The notes under the pieces: generated by a model
Databases searched by the model: none
What the model was told of the DNA's origin: nothing
What the model saw: only the letters and a program-made list of their open reading frames with translations
Made by a program: the position numbers and the translations under genes
Part shown: positions 1-8,443 of the stretch, piece after piece
How positions within the stretch are numbered: the stretch's first letter is position 1
Layout of the letters: each line of letters opens with the position of its first letter
DNA from: WGMK01 sp044359155
GTDB taxonomy: Bacteria; Hydrogenedentota; Hydrogenedentia; Hydrogenedentales; JAEUWI01
NCBI GenBank assembly: GCA_044359155.1
Contig: JBIKMR010000015.1
Coordinates: forward strand, 1-28,429
Direction of reading: 5' to 3'
DNA: 28,429 nucleotides

Positions 1-1044
1 ATCGACAAGGCTCCTGAAGAACGCGAACGCGGCATTACGATTTCTATTGCGCACGTGGAATACGAGACGGAGGCGCGCCACTATGCGCACGTTGACTGCC
101 CGGGCCACGCGGATTACGTGAAGAACATGATCACGGGTGCTGCGCAGATGGACGGCGGCATTCTTGTGGTGGCGGCGGATGACGGCCCGATGGCCCAGAC
201 GCGCGAGCACATCCTGCTTGCCCGCCAAGTGAACGTGCCCGCGCTGGTGGTATGGATGAACAAGGTGGACATGGTAGACGATCCCGAGCTCATCGAGCTT
301 GTCGAGCTTGAGCTGCGCGAGCTGCTCACGAAGTACGGCTACCCGGGCGACGACATCCCGATCGTCAAGGGCTCTGCCCTTGCGGCGATGGAAGATCGCA
401 ACCCGGAGATCGGCGAAGACCGCATCCTCGAGCTTATGGAAGCTGTGGACAAGGCCATCCCCACCCCGGTGCGTATGCTGGACAAGCCGTTCCTGATGCC
501 CATCGAAGACGTGTTCACCATCACGGGCCGTGGCACCGTGGTAACGGGCCGTATCGACCAGGGCAAGATCAAGGTTGGCGAGAAGGTGCAGATCATCGGT
601 ATGGACCGTAACCACGAGTCCACCTGCACCGGTGTTGAAATGTTCCGCAAGCTGATGGACGAGGGCCAGGCGGGCGACAACGTGGGCCTGCTGCTTCGCG
701 GCATCGAGCGCACGGACGTTGAGCGCGGTCAGGTTGTGGCCGCTCCCAACTCGATTACCCCGCACACCAAGTTCAAGGGCGAAGTCTACGTGCTGACCAA
801 GGAAGAAGGCGGACGTCACACGCCGTTCTTCAATGGCTACCGCCCGCAGTTCTACTTCCGCACCACCGACGTGACCGGCGTGGTGACCTTGCCCGCAGGC
901 GTGGAAATGGTGATGCCGGGCGACAACGTGACGATCGAGGGCGAACTCATCACCCCCATCGCCATGGACAAGGAATTGCGCTTCGCCATCCGCGAAGGCG
1001 GACGTACCGTCGGCGCTGGTGTTGTGACTGAGATTATTGAATAA
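1..1044 (+). CDS. tuf: Elongation factor Tu, 3' part (5' end outside window)
   Basis: EF-Tu is the GTPase that delivers aminoacyl-tRNA to the ribosomal A site. The reading frame is open from base 1, so 347 residues are present and roughly the first 50, including the P-loop, lie upstream. Visible GTPase motifs are the switch I end (RGITI), G3 (DCPGHADYVKN), G4 (NKVD) and G5 (GSAL). The C-terminal beta-barrel domains 2 and 3 follow, with FTITGRGTVVTGRI and a C-terminus in GRTVGAGVVTEIIE. It sits 33 bases before rpsJ, the usual str-to-S10 junction. The G4 motif has Val where E. coli has Cys, which is common. Identification is certain. Confidence 0.98.
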   Translation: MDKAPEERERGITISIAHVEYETEARHYAHVDCPGHADYVKNMITGAAQMDGGILVVAADDGPMAQTREHILLARQVNVPALVVWMNKVDMVDDPELIELVELELRELLTKYGYPGDDIPIVKGSALAAMEDRNPEIGEDRILELMEAVDKAIPTPVRMLDKPFLMPIEDVFTITGRGTVVTGRIDQGKIKVGEKVQIIGMDRNHESTCTGVEMFRKLMDEGQAGDNVGLLLRGIERTDVERGQVVAAPNSITPHTKFKGEVYVLTKEEGGRHTPFFNGYRPQFYFRTTDVTGVVTLPAGVEMVMPGDNVTIEGELITPIAMDKELRFAIREGGRTVGAGVVTEIIE

Positions 1045-1077
1045 CTAGAACCTGCGTCTTCCTGACGGAGTTATAAA

Positions 1078-1389
1078 ATGGCTGCTACGCATAAAATTCG
1101 CATCAAGCTTCGGGCCTACGACAATCGCCTGCTGGACCAGTCCACCAGCGAGATCGTATCCGCAGCACAACGCACCGGCGCGCTGGTGAAGGGGCCGATT
1201 CCCCTTCCCACGCAAATGTCGAAGTTCACCGTGCTTCGTGGCCCGCACATCGACAAGAAGTCGCGCGAGCAGTTCGAGCAGCGTACGCATAAGCGGTTGA
1301 TGGACATCATCAACCCGAGTGCCTCGACGGTGGATGCGCTGATGAAACTGGTGCTGCCGGCGGGTGTGGACGTAGAGATCAAGCAATAG
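1078..1389 (+). CDS. rpsJ: 30S ribosomal protein S10
   Basis: S10 is a small-subunit head protein that also works in transcription antitermination as NusE. The 103-residue product has the family core (IRIKLRAYDNRLLDQS, GPIPLPT, HIDKKSREQFEQRTHKR) and normal length. The ATG is preceded by GGAG at a suitable distance. It is the first gene of the S10 operon, directly behind tuf. A 100-base gap follows before rplC, the longest untranslated stretch in the S10 part of the cluster. Confidence 0.98.
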   Translation: MAATHKIRIKLRAYDNRLLDQSTSEIVSAAQRTGALVKGPIPLPTQMSKFTVLRGPHIDKKSREQFEQRTHKRLMDIINPSASTVDALMKLVLPAGVDVEIKQ

Positions 1390-1489
1390 CACGGGATTAA
1401 CCTCCCGGCGGGTGAACTGGCGGCGGATGGCGAACTAATCCAACACGAGATGGATCAAGCGCCGCCCCACAGGCAAGGACACACAGACG
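1390..1489 (+). promoter_or_regulatory. Possible structured leader between rpsJ and rplC
   Basis: Most intercistronic gaps in this operon are under 70 bases; this one is 100. It can form a 7-bp GC helix, GGCGGCG at 1419-1425 with CGCCGCC at 1460-1466, just before the rplC ribosome binding region (AAGGA near 1473-1478). A second short pairing, GGATTA with TAATCC, flanks the region. What it does, if anything, is inference; no known ribosomal protein leader is recognised. Confidence 0.25.
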
Positions 1490-2128
1490 ATGCTGAACGC
1501 AATATTAGGCCGCAAGCTCGGCATGACGCGCGTCTTCACGGAAGACGGACGCTGGATAGAAGTAACCCTTCTCCAGGCGGGACCGTGCACCGTGGTGCAG
1601 CGCAAGACGAACAGTACAGACGGTTATGACGCCGTGCAGGTGGGTTTCGAGGAGCGCGCAGAGCGCAAGACGAACAAGCCGCTTGCGGGTCATTTCAAGA
1701 AGCAGGGCGTGACTCCGCAGCGTGTGCTGAAGGAATTCCGCGTGCAGCCTGAAGAGAGCCTTAAGCCTGGCGACAAGATCGTGGGCACGGACATCTTCAA
1801 GACGGGCGACCGCGTAGATGTGCAGGGCCGCTCGAAGGGCAAGGGCTTCGCTGGCGTGGTCAAGCGCCACGGTTTCAGCGGCGGTCCTGGCTCCCACGGT
1901 TCGCACTCCCACCGTGTGGCGGGTTCCATCGGCCAGAGCGCCGACCCGTCCAAGGTGTACCGGGGCAAGCGCATGGCAGGCCAGATGGGTGACGCGAACA
2001 TCACCACGCAGAACCTCGAGGTTTTGCTGGTGGACGCGGACAAGCACCTCATCGGCGTGCGTGGTGCGGTGCCCGGGGCCAACGGCGGCTTGGTCGTCGT
2101 GCAGCAGACGGTGAAAGGGTCCAAGTAA
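1490..2128 (+). CDS. rplC: 50S ribosomal protein L3
   Basis: L3 binds the 3' end of 23S rRNA near the peptidyl transferase centre and nucleates large-subunit assembly. The 212-residue protein has the typical start (GRKLGMTRVFTEDG), the central loop (KGKGFAGVVKRHGFSGGPGSHGSHSHRVAGSIGQS) split here as seen motifs GKGFAGVVKRH and GSHSHR, and the GKRMAGQMG motif. Length is normal (E. coli 209). Its TAA shares one base with the rplD ATG, so the two are translationally coupled. Confidence 0.98.
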   Translation: MLNAILGRKLGMTRVFTEDGRWIEVTLLQAGPCTVVQRKTNSTDGYDAVQVGFEERAERKTNKPLAGHFKKQGVTPQRVLKEFRVQPEESLKPGDKIVGTDIFKTGDRVDVQGRSKGKGFAGVVKRHGFSGGPGSHGSHSHRVAGSIGQSADPSKVYRGKRMAGQMGDANITTQNLEVLLVDADKHLIGVRGAVPGANGGLVVVQQTVKGSK

Positions 2129-2775
2129 TGGCATCCGCAAAGATAATTGATACCAATGGCGCCGACCACGGTTCGCTCGAACTGAGCGACGATGTGTTCG
2201 GGGTAGTTGCAAACGAGACCGTGGTGAAAGAAGCTGTCGTGGCCCTCCAGGCAAACAAGCGCCAGGGCACTGTAAAGTGCAAAGGCCGCAGCGAAGTGAA
2301 CCACAGCACGGTGAAACCCTTCCGCCAGAAGGGCACGGGTCGCGCCCGTCAAGGCATGACCGGCGTTCCCCACCACAAGGGTGGCGGTAAGGCCAATGGC
2401 CCGCAGCCGCGTGATCACCGCCAGTCGGTTACTACGCGCTTGCGTCGTCAGGCCCTGTGCTGTGCTTTGAGCGAGCGCGTACGTGGTGAGCGCCTGAGTG
2501 TGCTGCGTGGGTTGGCGGTCTCCGCCCCCAAGACGAAGCCCTTCGCCGCAATGATGGAGAAGCTGGCAGGTCGCCGCGATGAAGACCGTGGTATGCCGCA
2601 CAAGTCCCTGCTCGTTACGGCGGATAAGGACGACAACGTGTTGCTTGCCTCGCGCAACCTCGGCAAGGTCCTCGTGCGTACGGCGGCAGACGTCAACGTT
2701 CTCGACGTGCTCCTCGCGGGCCGCGTGCTGGTGACGGAAGAAGCGATTGCGAAACTTCAGGAGCGCTTGTCATGA
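2128..2775 (+). CDS. rplD: 50S ribosomal protein L4
   Basis: L4 lines the peptide exit tunnel and in E. coli also represses the S10 operon; whether that holds here cannot be seen. The protein is 215 residues, normal length, with the diagnostic KPFRQKGTGRARQG tunnel-loop motif and the GGGKANGPQPRDH stretch behind it. The start overlaps the rplC stop by one base and its TGA overlaps the rplW start (ATGA), so translation is coupled on both sides. Confidence 0.97.
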   Translation: MASAKIIDTNGADHGSLELSDDVFGVVANETVVKEAVVALQANKRQGTVKCKGRSEVNHSTVKPFRQKGTGRARQGMTGVPHHKGGGKANGPQPRDHRQSVTTRLRRQALCCALSERVRGERLSVLRGLAVSAPKTKPFAAMMEKLAGRRDEDRGMPHKSLLVTADKDDNVLLASRNLGKVLVRTAADVNVLDVLLAGRVLVTEEAIAKLQERLS

Positions 2776-3065
2776 GTTTGCAACAACACCAAATAGTTGT
2801 GGCTCCCATCCTCACGGAAGAGAGCCAGATTCAGATACGCAAGTGCAACCAGTTCACCTTCAAGGTGCATCCCGATGCAAACAAGAAGATGATCAAGGAA
2901 GCCCTCGAGGCAATCTACACCGAAGTGAAGATTGTCAGCGTCAACACGGTGAACTACAAGGGAAAGCTAAGTGCCATGACTGGCCGCCGCCGCCCCGGGT
3001 ACAAGCCTGACTGGAAGAAAGCCATCGTGACCCTTCGCGACGGCGACACGATTAACCTTATCTAG
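2772..3065 (+). CDS. rplW: 50S ribosomal protein L23
   Basis: L23 sits at the tunnel exit, where trigger factor and SRP dock. The 97-residue product has the family's N-terminal core (VVAPILTEES, FTFKVHPDANKKMIKEALE) and the basic loop with GRRRPGYKPDWKKA, a typical rRNA-binding extension. The start overlaps the rplD stop by four bases (ATGA). Length is usual for bacterial L23. Confidence 0.97.
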   Translation: MSLQQHQIVVAPILTEESQIQIRKCNQFTFKVHPDANKKMIKEALEAIYTEVKIVSVNTVNYKGKLSAMTGRRRPGYKPDWKKAIVTLRDGDTINLI

Positions 3066-3079
3066 CGAGTGTATTGATC

Positions 3080-3907
3080 ATGGCTATCAAGCGATACAAG
3101 CCCTATACGGCTTCCCGCCGGGCAATGACGTCTTCCGATTATTCGGACCTGACGAAGAAGGCCCCCGAGAAGCGCCTGACGCACGGTCTGTCTGAAAAGG
3201 CAGGACGTAACAACAACGGCCGCATTACCATGCGTCGCCGGGGCGGCGGGCACAAGAAGAGCTACCGTGACATCGACTTCCGTCGCAACAAGGACGGCGT
3301 GCCCGGCAAGGTAACTGCGATCGAGTACGATCCGAATCGTTCGGCCCGTATCGCTTTGGTCACCTATGTCGATGGCGACAAGCGCTACATCATTGCCCCC
3401 AAGGGCATCGTGGTGGGTGCAAACCTGATGAGTGGCGAGGGCGCCCCCTTTGAAGTGGGCAATTGCCTGCCTCTCAAGAACATCCCCATGGGTACGATGG
3501 TCCACAATGTGGAACTGACGCCTGGCCGGGGTGGGCAGACCGCCCGCGCCGCAGGCAACGCCTGCCAGCTGTTGGCAAAGGAAGACCGCTTCGTGGTCTT
3601 GCGTATGCCCAGCGGTGAAATGCGCCGCGTGCTGGCCGTATGCCGCGCCGTAGTCGGTGTGGTTGGTAACGAAGATAACGCCAACATCAAGTTGGGCAAG
3701 GCGGGCCGCGCTCGCTGGCTGGGTCGCCGCCCCAAGGTTCGCGGCGTTGTAATGAATCCGTTTGACCACCCGCATGGTGGTGGTGAAGGCCGGACCTCCG
3801 GCGGTCGCCACCCGGTGAGCCCGTGGGGCACGCCAACCAAGGGCTTCAAGACTCGTAAGAAGAGCCATCGCACCGACCGGTACATTATTCGCCGGCGGAA
3901 CGCGTAA
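3080..3907 (+). CDS. rplB: 50S ribosomal protein L2
   Basis: L2 binds domain IV of 23S rRNA and supports subunit association and peptidyl transfer. I place the start at the ATG at 3080 (MAIKRYKPYTASRR), giving 275 residues as in other bacteria; a TTG two codons upstream would only add two residues. The RNA-binding core is intact and the C-terminal NPFDHPHGGGEG motif with its essential histidine is present, followed by a basic KTRKKSHRTDR tail. The ribosome binding site (GCGAG) is weak, suggesting coupling to rplW 14 bases upstream. Confidence 0.98.
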   Translation: MAIKRYKPYTASRRAMTSSDYSDLTKKAPEKRLTHGLSEKAGRNNNGRITMRRRGGGHKKSYRDIDFRRNKDGVPGKVTAIEYDPNRSARIALVTYVDGDKRYIIAPKGIVVGANLMSGEGAPFEVGNCLPLKNIPMGTMVHNVELTPGRGGQTARAAGNACQLLAKEDRFVVLRMPSGEMRRVLAVCRAVVGVVGNEDNANIKLGKAGRARWLGRRPKVRGVVMNPFDHPHGGGEGRTSGGRHPVSPWGTPTKGFKTRKKSHRTDRYIIRRRNA

Positions 3908-3925
3908 GGCTAGAGGAGAGAATAC

Positions 3926-4195
3926 GTGGCGCGCTCCCTAAGAAAAGGCTTTTTCGTGGATGACCACCTTCTGCACAAGGTGGACAAGGCCCAGTCTGAA
4001 GGCGACCGAAAGGCGATCAAGACTTGGTCTCGTCGCTCGACCGTCATCCCGGACATGGTCGGTATCACGATTGCAGTTCATAACGGCAAGACCCACCTGC
4101 CCGTGTTCATCACGGAAAACATGGTAGGGCACAAGCTCGGCGAATTTGCCGCTACGCGCAAGTTCGGTGGACACGCCGAGAAGAAAAAGAAGTAG
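3926..4195 (+). CDS. rpsS: 30S ribosomal protein S19
   Basis: S19 is a head protein that contacts S13 and the A-site tRNA. The 89-residue protein matches the family throughout (SLRKGFFVDDHLLHKV, WSRRSTVIPDMVG, GHKLGEFAATR) with a lysine-rich end. It starts with GTG; the AGAGGAGAG tract at 3912-3920 supports this start, and the family N-terminus allows no later one. Confidence 0.97.
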   Translation: MARSLRKGFFVDDHLLHKVDKAQSEGDRKAIKTWSRRSTVIPDMVGITIAVHNGKTHLPVFITENMVGHKLGEFAATRKFGGHAEKKKK

Positions 4196-4213
4196 CAGGA
4201 AGGAAACGGAACG

Positions 4214-4567
4214 ATGCCTAACTCCACGGCCAAGCTCGAAGACCTGCGCATTAGTGCGCGTAAGGTCCGTCTTGTCGCTGATCTTATTCGCGGCAAGCGA
4301 GTTGAAGACGCCCGTAATATCCTTCAGTTCACGGTAAAGCGCGCCGCGCTCCCGCTGGTGAAGTTGCTGAATTCCGCTGCGGCCAATGCCGAGCACCTGG
4401 CGCGCCAGCGCGGTGAGCGCGTTGACGCCGACAGCTGGATTGTCTCCGGCATTCAGGTGAACGAAGGCCGCACTGTGTACCGTTTTCAACCTGCACCGCG
4501 TGGACGCGCGGGCCGCATCCGCAAGCGCAGCAGCCATATCGAGCTGCACTTGTCTGATAAGAAATAA
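4214..4567 (+). CDS. rplV: 50S ribosomal protein L22
   Basis: L22 has a long hairpin that lines the peptide exit tunnel and is a known macrolide-resistance site. The 117-residue product shows the core LRISARKVRLVADLIRGK, the central LLNSAAANAEH segment and the C-terminal hairpin with GRTVYRFQPAPRGRAGRIRKR. The start is ATG with AGGAAGGA just upstream. Length and position between rpsS and rpsC are standard. Confidence 0.97.
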   Translation: MPNSTAKLEDLRISARKVRLVADLIRGKRVEDARNILQFTVKRAALPLVKLLNSAAANAEHLARQRGERVDADSWIVSGIQVNEGRTVYRFQPAPRGRAGRIRKRSSHIELHLSDKK

Positions 4568-4578
4568 GGAGACGAACC

Positions 4579-5286
4579 TTGGGGCAGAAAGTACATCCGA
4601 CCGGCTTCCGCGTAGGCGTGATTTTCGACTGGTCGTCCATTTGGTTCGCCAAGAAGAACTACGCCAACCTTCTACACGAAGATCTGCGCCTGCGCGCCTA
4701 CGTGAAGAAGCGCTTGCAGCACACCGGCGTTGCCAAAGTGGATATCGAACGCGCGGGTCGCAAGACCAAGGTGCACGTGTACACCGCTCGTCCCGGCCTG
4801 GTGATTGGCCAGCGTGGGGCGGAAGTGGACAAGCTGCGCTTCGAGCTCGAGAAGCTTACCGGCAATGAACTCATGATCAACATTCATGAAGTCCTGAGCC
4901 CTGAGTTGAGCTCCGTGCTGGTGGCCGAGAGCATCGCACAGCAGCTTGAACGCCGCGTGTCGTTCCGCCGGGCTATGAAGAAGGCGGTGCAGAACACCAT
5001 GCGCCTCGGCGCGTTGGGCATTCGTATCCGCGTGGGTGGCCGCTTGAACGGTGCCGAAATCGCCCGCACTGAGCAGGCCCGTGAGGGCAGCGTGCCCCTG
5101 CACACCCTGCGTGCGAATATCGATTACGGTGTGGCCCAGGCCCGCACCACCTACGGCATCATCGGCGTGAAGGTGTGGATTTATCATGGCGAGGTTGAGC
5201 CGGGTGAACGCGTAAGCACGGTTGGTGGCGAGAAGGCCGCAGGCCAGGGCAAGCGCTCCCCAGCCGCCCAGTCTGCCCGTAACTAG
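4579..5286 (+). CDS. rpsC: 30S ribosomal protein S3 (TTG start)
   Basis: S3 forms part of the mRNA entry channel. The 235-residue protein begins MGQKVHPTGFRVG, the family N-terminus, so the TTG at 4579 must be the start; AAGGAG at 4567-4572 overlaps the rplV stop and supports it. The KH domain carries the GxxG loop in VIGQRGAEV (about residues 75-83), followed by the S3 C-terminal domain (RRAMKKAVQ, GIRIRVGGRLNGAEIAR, GVKVWIYHGE). The last ~25 residues are a low-complexity tail. Confidence 0.97.
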   Translation: MGQKVHPTGFRVGVIFDWSSIWFAKKNYANLLHEDLRLRAYVKKRLQHTGVAKVDIERAGRKTKVHVYTARPGLVIGQRGAEVDKLRFELEKLTGNELMINIHEVLSPELSSVLVAESIAQQLERRVSFRRAMKKAVQNTMRLGALGIRIRVGGRLNGAEIARTEQAREGSVPLHTLRANIDYGVAQARTTYGIIGVKVWIYHGEVEPGERVSTVGGEKAAGQGKRSPAAQSARN

Positions 5287-5327
5287 TATCTGACGTAAAT
5301 GCGCCACGGCGCTGGAGATAGCATGTC

Positions 5328-5738
5328 ATGTTGATGCCCAAGCGAGTAAAGCACCGCAAGCAGCATCGCGGCCGCCGTACCGGCGCCGCGAAGGGCGGCT
5401 TCAATATAGATTTCGGTGAATTCGGACTTAAGGCCATGCAGGATGGTTGGGTTACCGCCCGCCAGATTGAGGCCACCCGTATCGCGATTACCCGCAAAAT
5501 CAAGCGTGGCGGCAAGGTATGGATTCGGGTGTTCCCGGACAAGCCCATCACCAAGAAGCCTGCTGAAACCCGCATGGGTAAGGGTAAGGGCGCACCGGAA
5601 GCGTGGGTGGCCGTGGTTAAGCCGGGCCGCATTCTGTTCGAGGTGGAGGGAGTGCCCGAGGAACTGGCCCGTCAGGCAATCGAGCTCGCCCGCTATAAGC
5701 TGCCCATCAAGTCGAAGTTTGTGCGGCGCCACGCATAA
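5328..5738 (+). CDS. rplP: 50S ribosomal protein L16
   Basis: L16 sits near the A-site tRNA and organises the 23S rRNA there. The 136-residue product begins MLMPKRVKHRKQHRGR, the expected family start, and includes RQIEATRIAITRKIKRGGKVWIRVFPD (seen as ATRIAITR and VWIRVFPD), KPAETRMGKGKG and a C-terminus in ELARYKLPIKSKFV. The start is preceded by GGAG at 5314-5317, 10 bases away. Confidence 0.97.
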   Translation: MLMPKRVKHRKQHRGRRTGAAKGGFNIDFGEFGLKAMQDGWVTARQIEATRIAITRKIKRGGKVWIRVFPDKPITKKPAETRMGKGKGAPEAWVAVVKPGRILFEVEGVPEELARQAIELARYKLPIKSKFVRRHA

Positions 5739-5755
5739 GGCGCAGGAGAGTATCC

Positions 5756-5965
5756 GTGAAGGCGAAAGACCTTAGAGAAAAGACCAACGAAGAACTGAGT
5801 GGAATGGTGACCGAGTTCCAGAAGAGCTTGATCCAGTTCCGCCTGAACATGGTAACGGGCACGGTTGAGAACGTGCGCTCCGCCCGAACGGCGCGCCGCG
5901 ACATTGCCCGTATCAACACCATCCTGCGTCAGCGTGAGCTGGCCGCACAGAAGAGTGAGGCGTAA
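5756..5965 (+). CDS. rpmC: 50S ribosomal protein L29
   Basis: L29 is a small helical protein at the tunnel exit next to L23. The 69-residue product has the family pattern: MKAKDLREKTNEEL, a helix with KSLIQFRLNMVTGTVEN, then RSARTARRDIARINTILRQRE. It starts with GTG behind a GCAGGAGAG ribosome binding site. Its TAA shares one base with the rpsQ ATG. Confidence 0.96.
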   Translation: MKAKDLREKTNEELSGMVTEFQKSLIQFRLNMVTGTVENVRSARTARRDIARINTILRQRELAAQKSEA

Positions 5966-6279
5966 TGGCCATGGAAGAGTCTCAGGACAAAGTAGTTGCA
6001 GCGGCTGTTGTCGCGCTTGAAGAGAACCCGCGCGGTCGCCGTAAGGAGCGCATCGGGCTTGTCGTCAGCGACAAGATGGACAAGACCATCACCGTGGCGG
6101 TGTATGGATTCAAAATCCACCAGCTGTACAAGAAGCGCGTGAAGCATACCCGCAAGTTCAAGGCGCACGACGAGAAGAACGAGTGCAACGTGGGCGACAC
6201 GGTGCGCATCAGCGAAACGCGTCCGCTCAGCAAGACCAAGCGCTGGCGCCTCATCGAAATCGTCAAGCGCGCCGAATAG
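5965..6279 (+). CDS. rpsQ: 30S ribosomal protein S17 with N-terminal extension
   Basis: S17 binds the 5' domain of 16S rRNA early in assembly. The family core runs from about residue 24 (RRKERIGLVVSDKMDKTITV) through the YKKRVKHTRKFKAHDE and CNVGDTVRISETRPLSKTKRW motifs. At 104 residues the protein is about 20 longer than usual, the excess being an acidic, alanine/valine-rich N-terminus (EESQDKVVAAAVVALEEN). The start is fixed by a one-base overlap with the rpmC stop, and I see no in-frame ATG, GTG or TTG close to the core that would remove the extension. Confidence 0.96.
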   Translation: MAMEESQDKVVAAAVVALEENPRGRRKERIGLVVSDKMDKTITVAVYGFKIHQLYKKRVKHTRKFKAHDEKNECNVGDTVRISETRPLSKTKRWRLIEIVKRAE

Positions 6280-6300
6280 CACGCGGAAGGAAACGGAAAC

Positions 6301-6669
6301 ATGATTCAGATTTACTCGAATCTACTGGTCGCCGATAATTCCGGCGCCAAGAAGGTCCGCGTCATCCAGGTGATGGGGGGCTCCAAGCGCCGCTATGCCG
6401 GTCTGGGCGATGTGATCACGTGCAACGTGCGCGAAGCAATGCCCAATGCCGCCATCAAAAAGGGCGACGTGGTGAAGGCGGTTGTGGTTCGGTTGCGTCG
6501 CGACACGCAGCGCGCCGACGGCACCACCATCCGCTTCGACACCAATGCCGCCGTCATCATCAATGCGAACAAGGAACCGAAGGGCACGCGCATCTTCGGC
6601 CCGGTTCCCCGCGAACTCCGTGAAAAGGGTTTCACCCGTATCCTCTCGCTTGCACCGGAAGTGGTGTAA
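6301..6669 (+). CDS. rplN: 50S ribosomal protein L14
   Basis: L14 lies at the subunit interface and is part of bridge B8. The 122-residue product is of exactly the usual length and is highly conserved: MIQIYSNLLVADNSGAKKV at the start, RYAGLGDVI, then FDTNAAVIINANKEPKGTRIFGPV near the end. The ATG follows AAGGAAACGGAAAC. It opens the spc part of the cluster, 21 bases after rpsQ with no terminator between. Confidence 0.98.
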   Translation: MIQIYSNLLVADNSGAKKVRVIQVMGGSKRRYAGLGDVITCNVREAMPNAAIKKGDVVKAVVVRLRRDTQRADGTTIRFDTNAAVIINANKEPKGTRIFGPVPRELREKGFTRILSLAPEVV

Positions 6670-6698
6670 GCAGGCCCTACGGACAGGAAGATAAAGAC

Positions 6699-7007
6699 AT
6701 GAATATCCGAAAGAACGACACCGTCGTGGTGATATGCGGGGAGCACAAGGGTCGCAAGGGCCGCGTGCTTGAGGTGTATCCCGTCAAGGAACGCGTCCTC
6801 GTAGAGGGCGTTAACATGATTAAGAAGCACATGCGCGCCAACAACCGCACCCAGCAGGGTGGCATTGTCGAGCGCGAAGCGCCCATCCATATTTCAAACG
6901 TTCAGCCTTGGTGCGAGTCGGCCAACGCCCCTTCCAAGATTGTGATGAAGCAACTCGAGGACGGAACGCGCGTACGCACGTGGAAAATCAACGGGGAGAC
7001 CCTGTAA
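6699..7007 (+). CDS. rplX: 50S ribosomal protein L24
   Basis: L24 is an assembly initiator that binds the 5' end of 23S rRNA. The 102-residue product begins with a KOW motif (KNDTVVVICGEHKGRKGRVLEVYP) recognisable by GEHKGRKGRV, followed by GVNMIKKHMRAN and the EAPIHISNV segment. Length is normal. The start is ATG behind ACAGGAAGAT. Confidence 0.96.
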   Translation: MNIRKNDTVVVICGEHKGRKGRVLEVYPVKERVLVEGVNMIKKHMRANNRTQQGGIVEREAPIHISNVQPWCESANAPSKIVMKQLEDGTRVRTWKINGETL

Positions 7008-7054
7008 GGCGCAGGCCAGCGCATACAGGTCTTATACCCCAGGAGCAAGCTAAA

Positions 7055-7600
<546 letters not shown>

Positions 7601-7647
7601 CCCTGCCGAGGAAGTGATTTAGCGGGATAAACCCCGAGGAGACTATC

Positions 7648-7953
7648 GTGGCCAAGACGAGCATGTTGGTGATGAATGAGCGCCGCAAGGAAACGGTTGA
7701 AAAGTTCAAGCCCCGCCGTGATGAACTCATCAAGGTGATCAAGGACCCGAACGCATCCGTGGACGAGAAGCTTCAGGCATATGCCAAGCTGGGCAAAATG
7801 CCCCGCAACGCATCGCCCGTGCGCGTGCGCAACCGCTGCAAAGTAACGGGACGCCCGCGCGGATACCTGCGCAAGTTCCAGATGTCCCGCATTTCTTTCC
7901 GCGAGCTGTCCCTTGACGCCAAGATTCCTGGCGTCACGAAGTCGAGCTGGTAG
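7648..7953 (+). CDS. rpsN: 30S ribosomal protein S14, long zinc-free type
   Basis: S14 is a 30S head protein. At 101 residues it is the long form, and the region that holds two CxxC pairs in zinc-binding S14 has only one Cys (VRNRCKVTGRPRGYLRKF), so this is the zinc-independent (C-minus) type. The C-terminus has the typical FQMSRISFREL and IPGVTKSSW. It starts with GTG at 7648 behind GAGGAG. Confidence 0.97.
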   Translation: MAKTSMLVMNERRKETVEKFKPRRDELIKVIKDPNASVDEKLQAYAKLGKMPRNASPVRVRNRCKVTGRPRGYLRKFQMSRISFRELSLDAKIPGVTKSSW

Positions 7954-7980
7954 AACCCCCGAGAAAAGGAACCGACCGAC

Positions 7981-8379
7981 ATGTCGATGAACGATCCCCT
8001 TGCGGACCTGCTTACCCGCCTGCGCAACGCTTCGCGCGCCGGGCACGCCACCGCCGATATTCCCGCCTCGAATGTTAAGATCGAGGTTTGCCGCGTGCTT
8101 AAGGAAGAAGGCTTCATTGAAGACTACCTTGTTTCCGAAGAGCCGCGTCCCGGCCTTATCCGCGTCACGCTCAAGTATGCTGGCAACCGCTCCCCGGTTA
8201 TCCAGGGCATCAAGCGCATCAGCAAGCCCAGCTTGCGCGTGTATGTTGGCCAAGACGAGATTACCCAGGTGCGCACCGGCTTGGGCATTTCCATTATTAC
8301 AACGTCGCGCGGCGTGATGACGGGCAAGCATGCCCGTAAAGAGCGTATCGGCGGCGAGGTGTTGTGCGAAGTTTGGTAA
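7981..8379 (+). CDS. rpsH: 30S ribosomal protein S8
   Basis: S8 binds helix 21 of 16S rRNA and in E. coli represses the spc operon. The 132-residue protein starts MSMNDPLADLLTRLRNA, has IEVCRVLKEEGFI and RVYVGQDEI, and ends with the signature TSRGVMTGKHARKERIGGEVLCEVW (seen as TSRGVMTGKHA and GGEVLCEVW). The start is ATG with AAAAGGA upstream. Length is normal. Confidence 0.97.
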   Translation: MSMNDPLADLLTRLRNASRAGHATADIPASNVKIEVCRVLKEEGFIEDYLVSEEPRPGLIRVTLKYAGNRSPVIQGIKRISKPSLRVYVGQDEITQVRTGLGISIITTSRGVMTGKHARKERIGGEVLCEVW

Positions 8380-8443
8380 ACCGCATGGGCGGATCCGCTG
8401 AGACCCCGGCCTTGATCCGGGTAAGCGGGAAAGGAACAGTACT

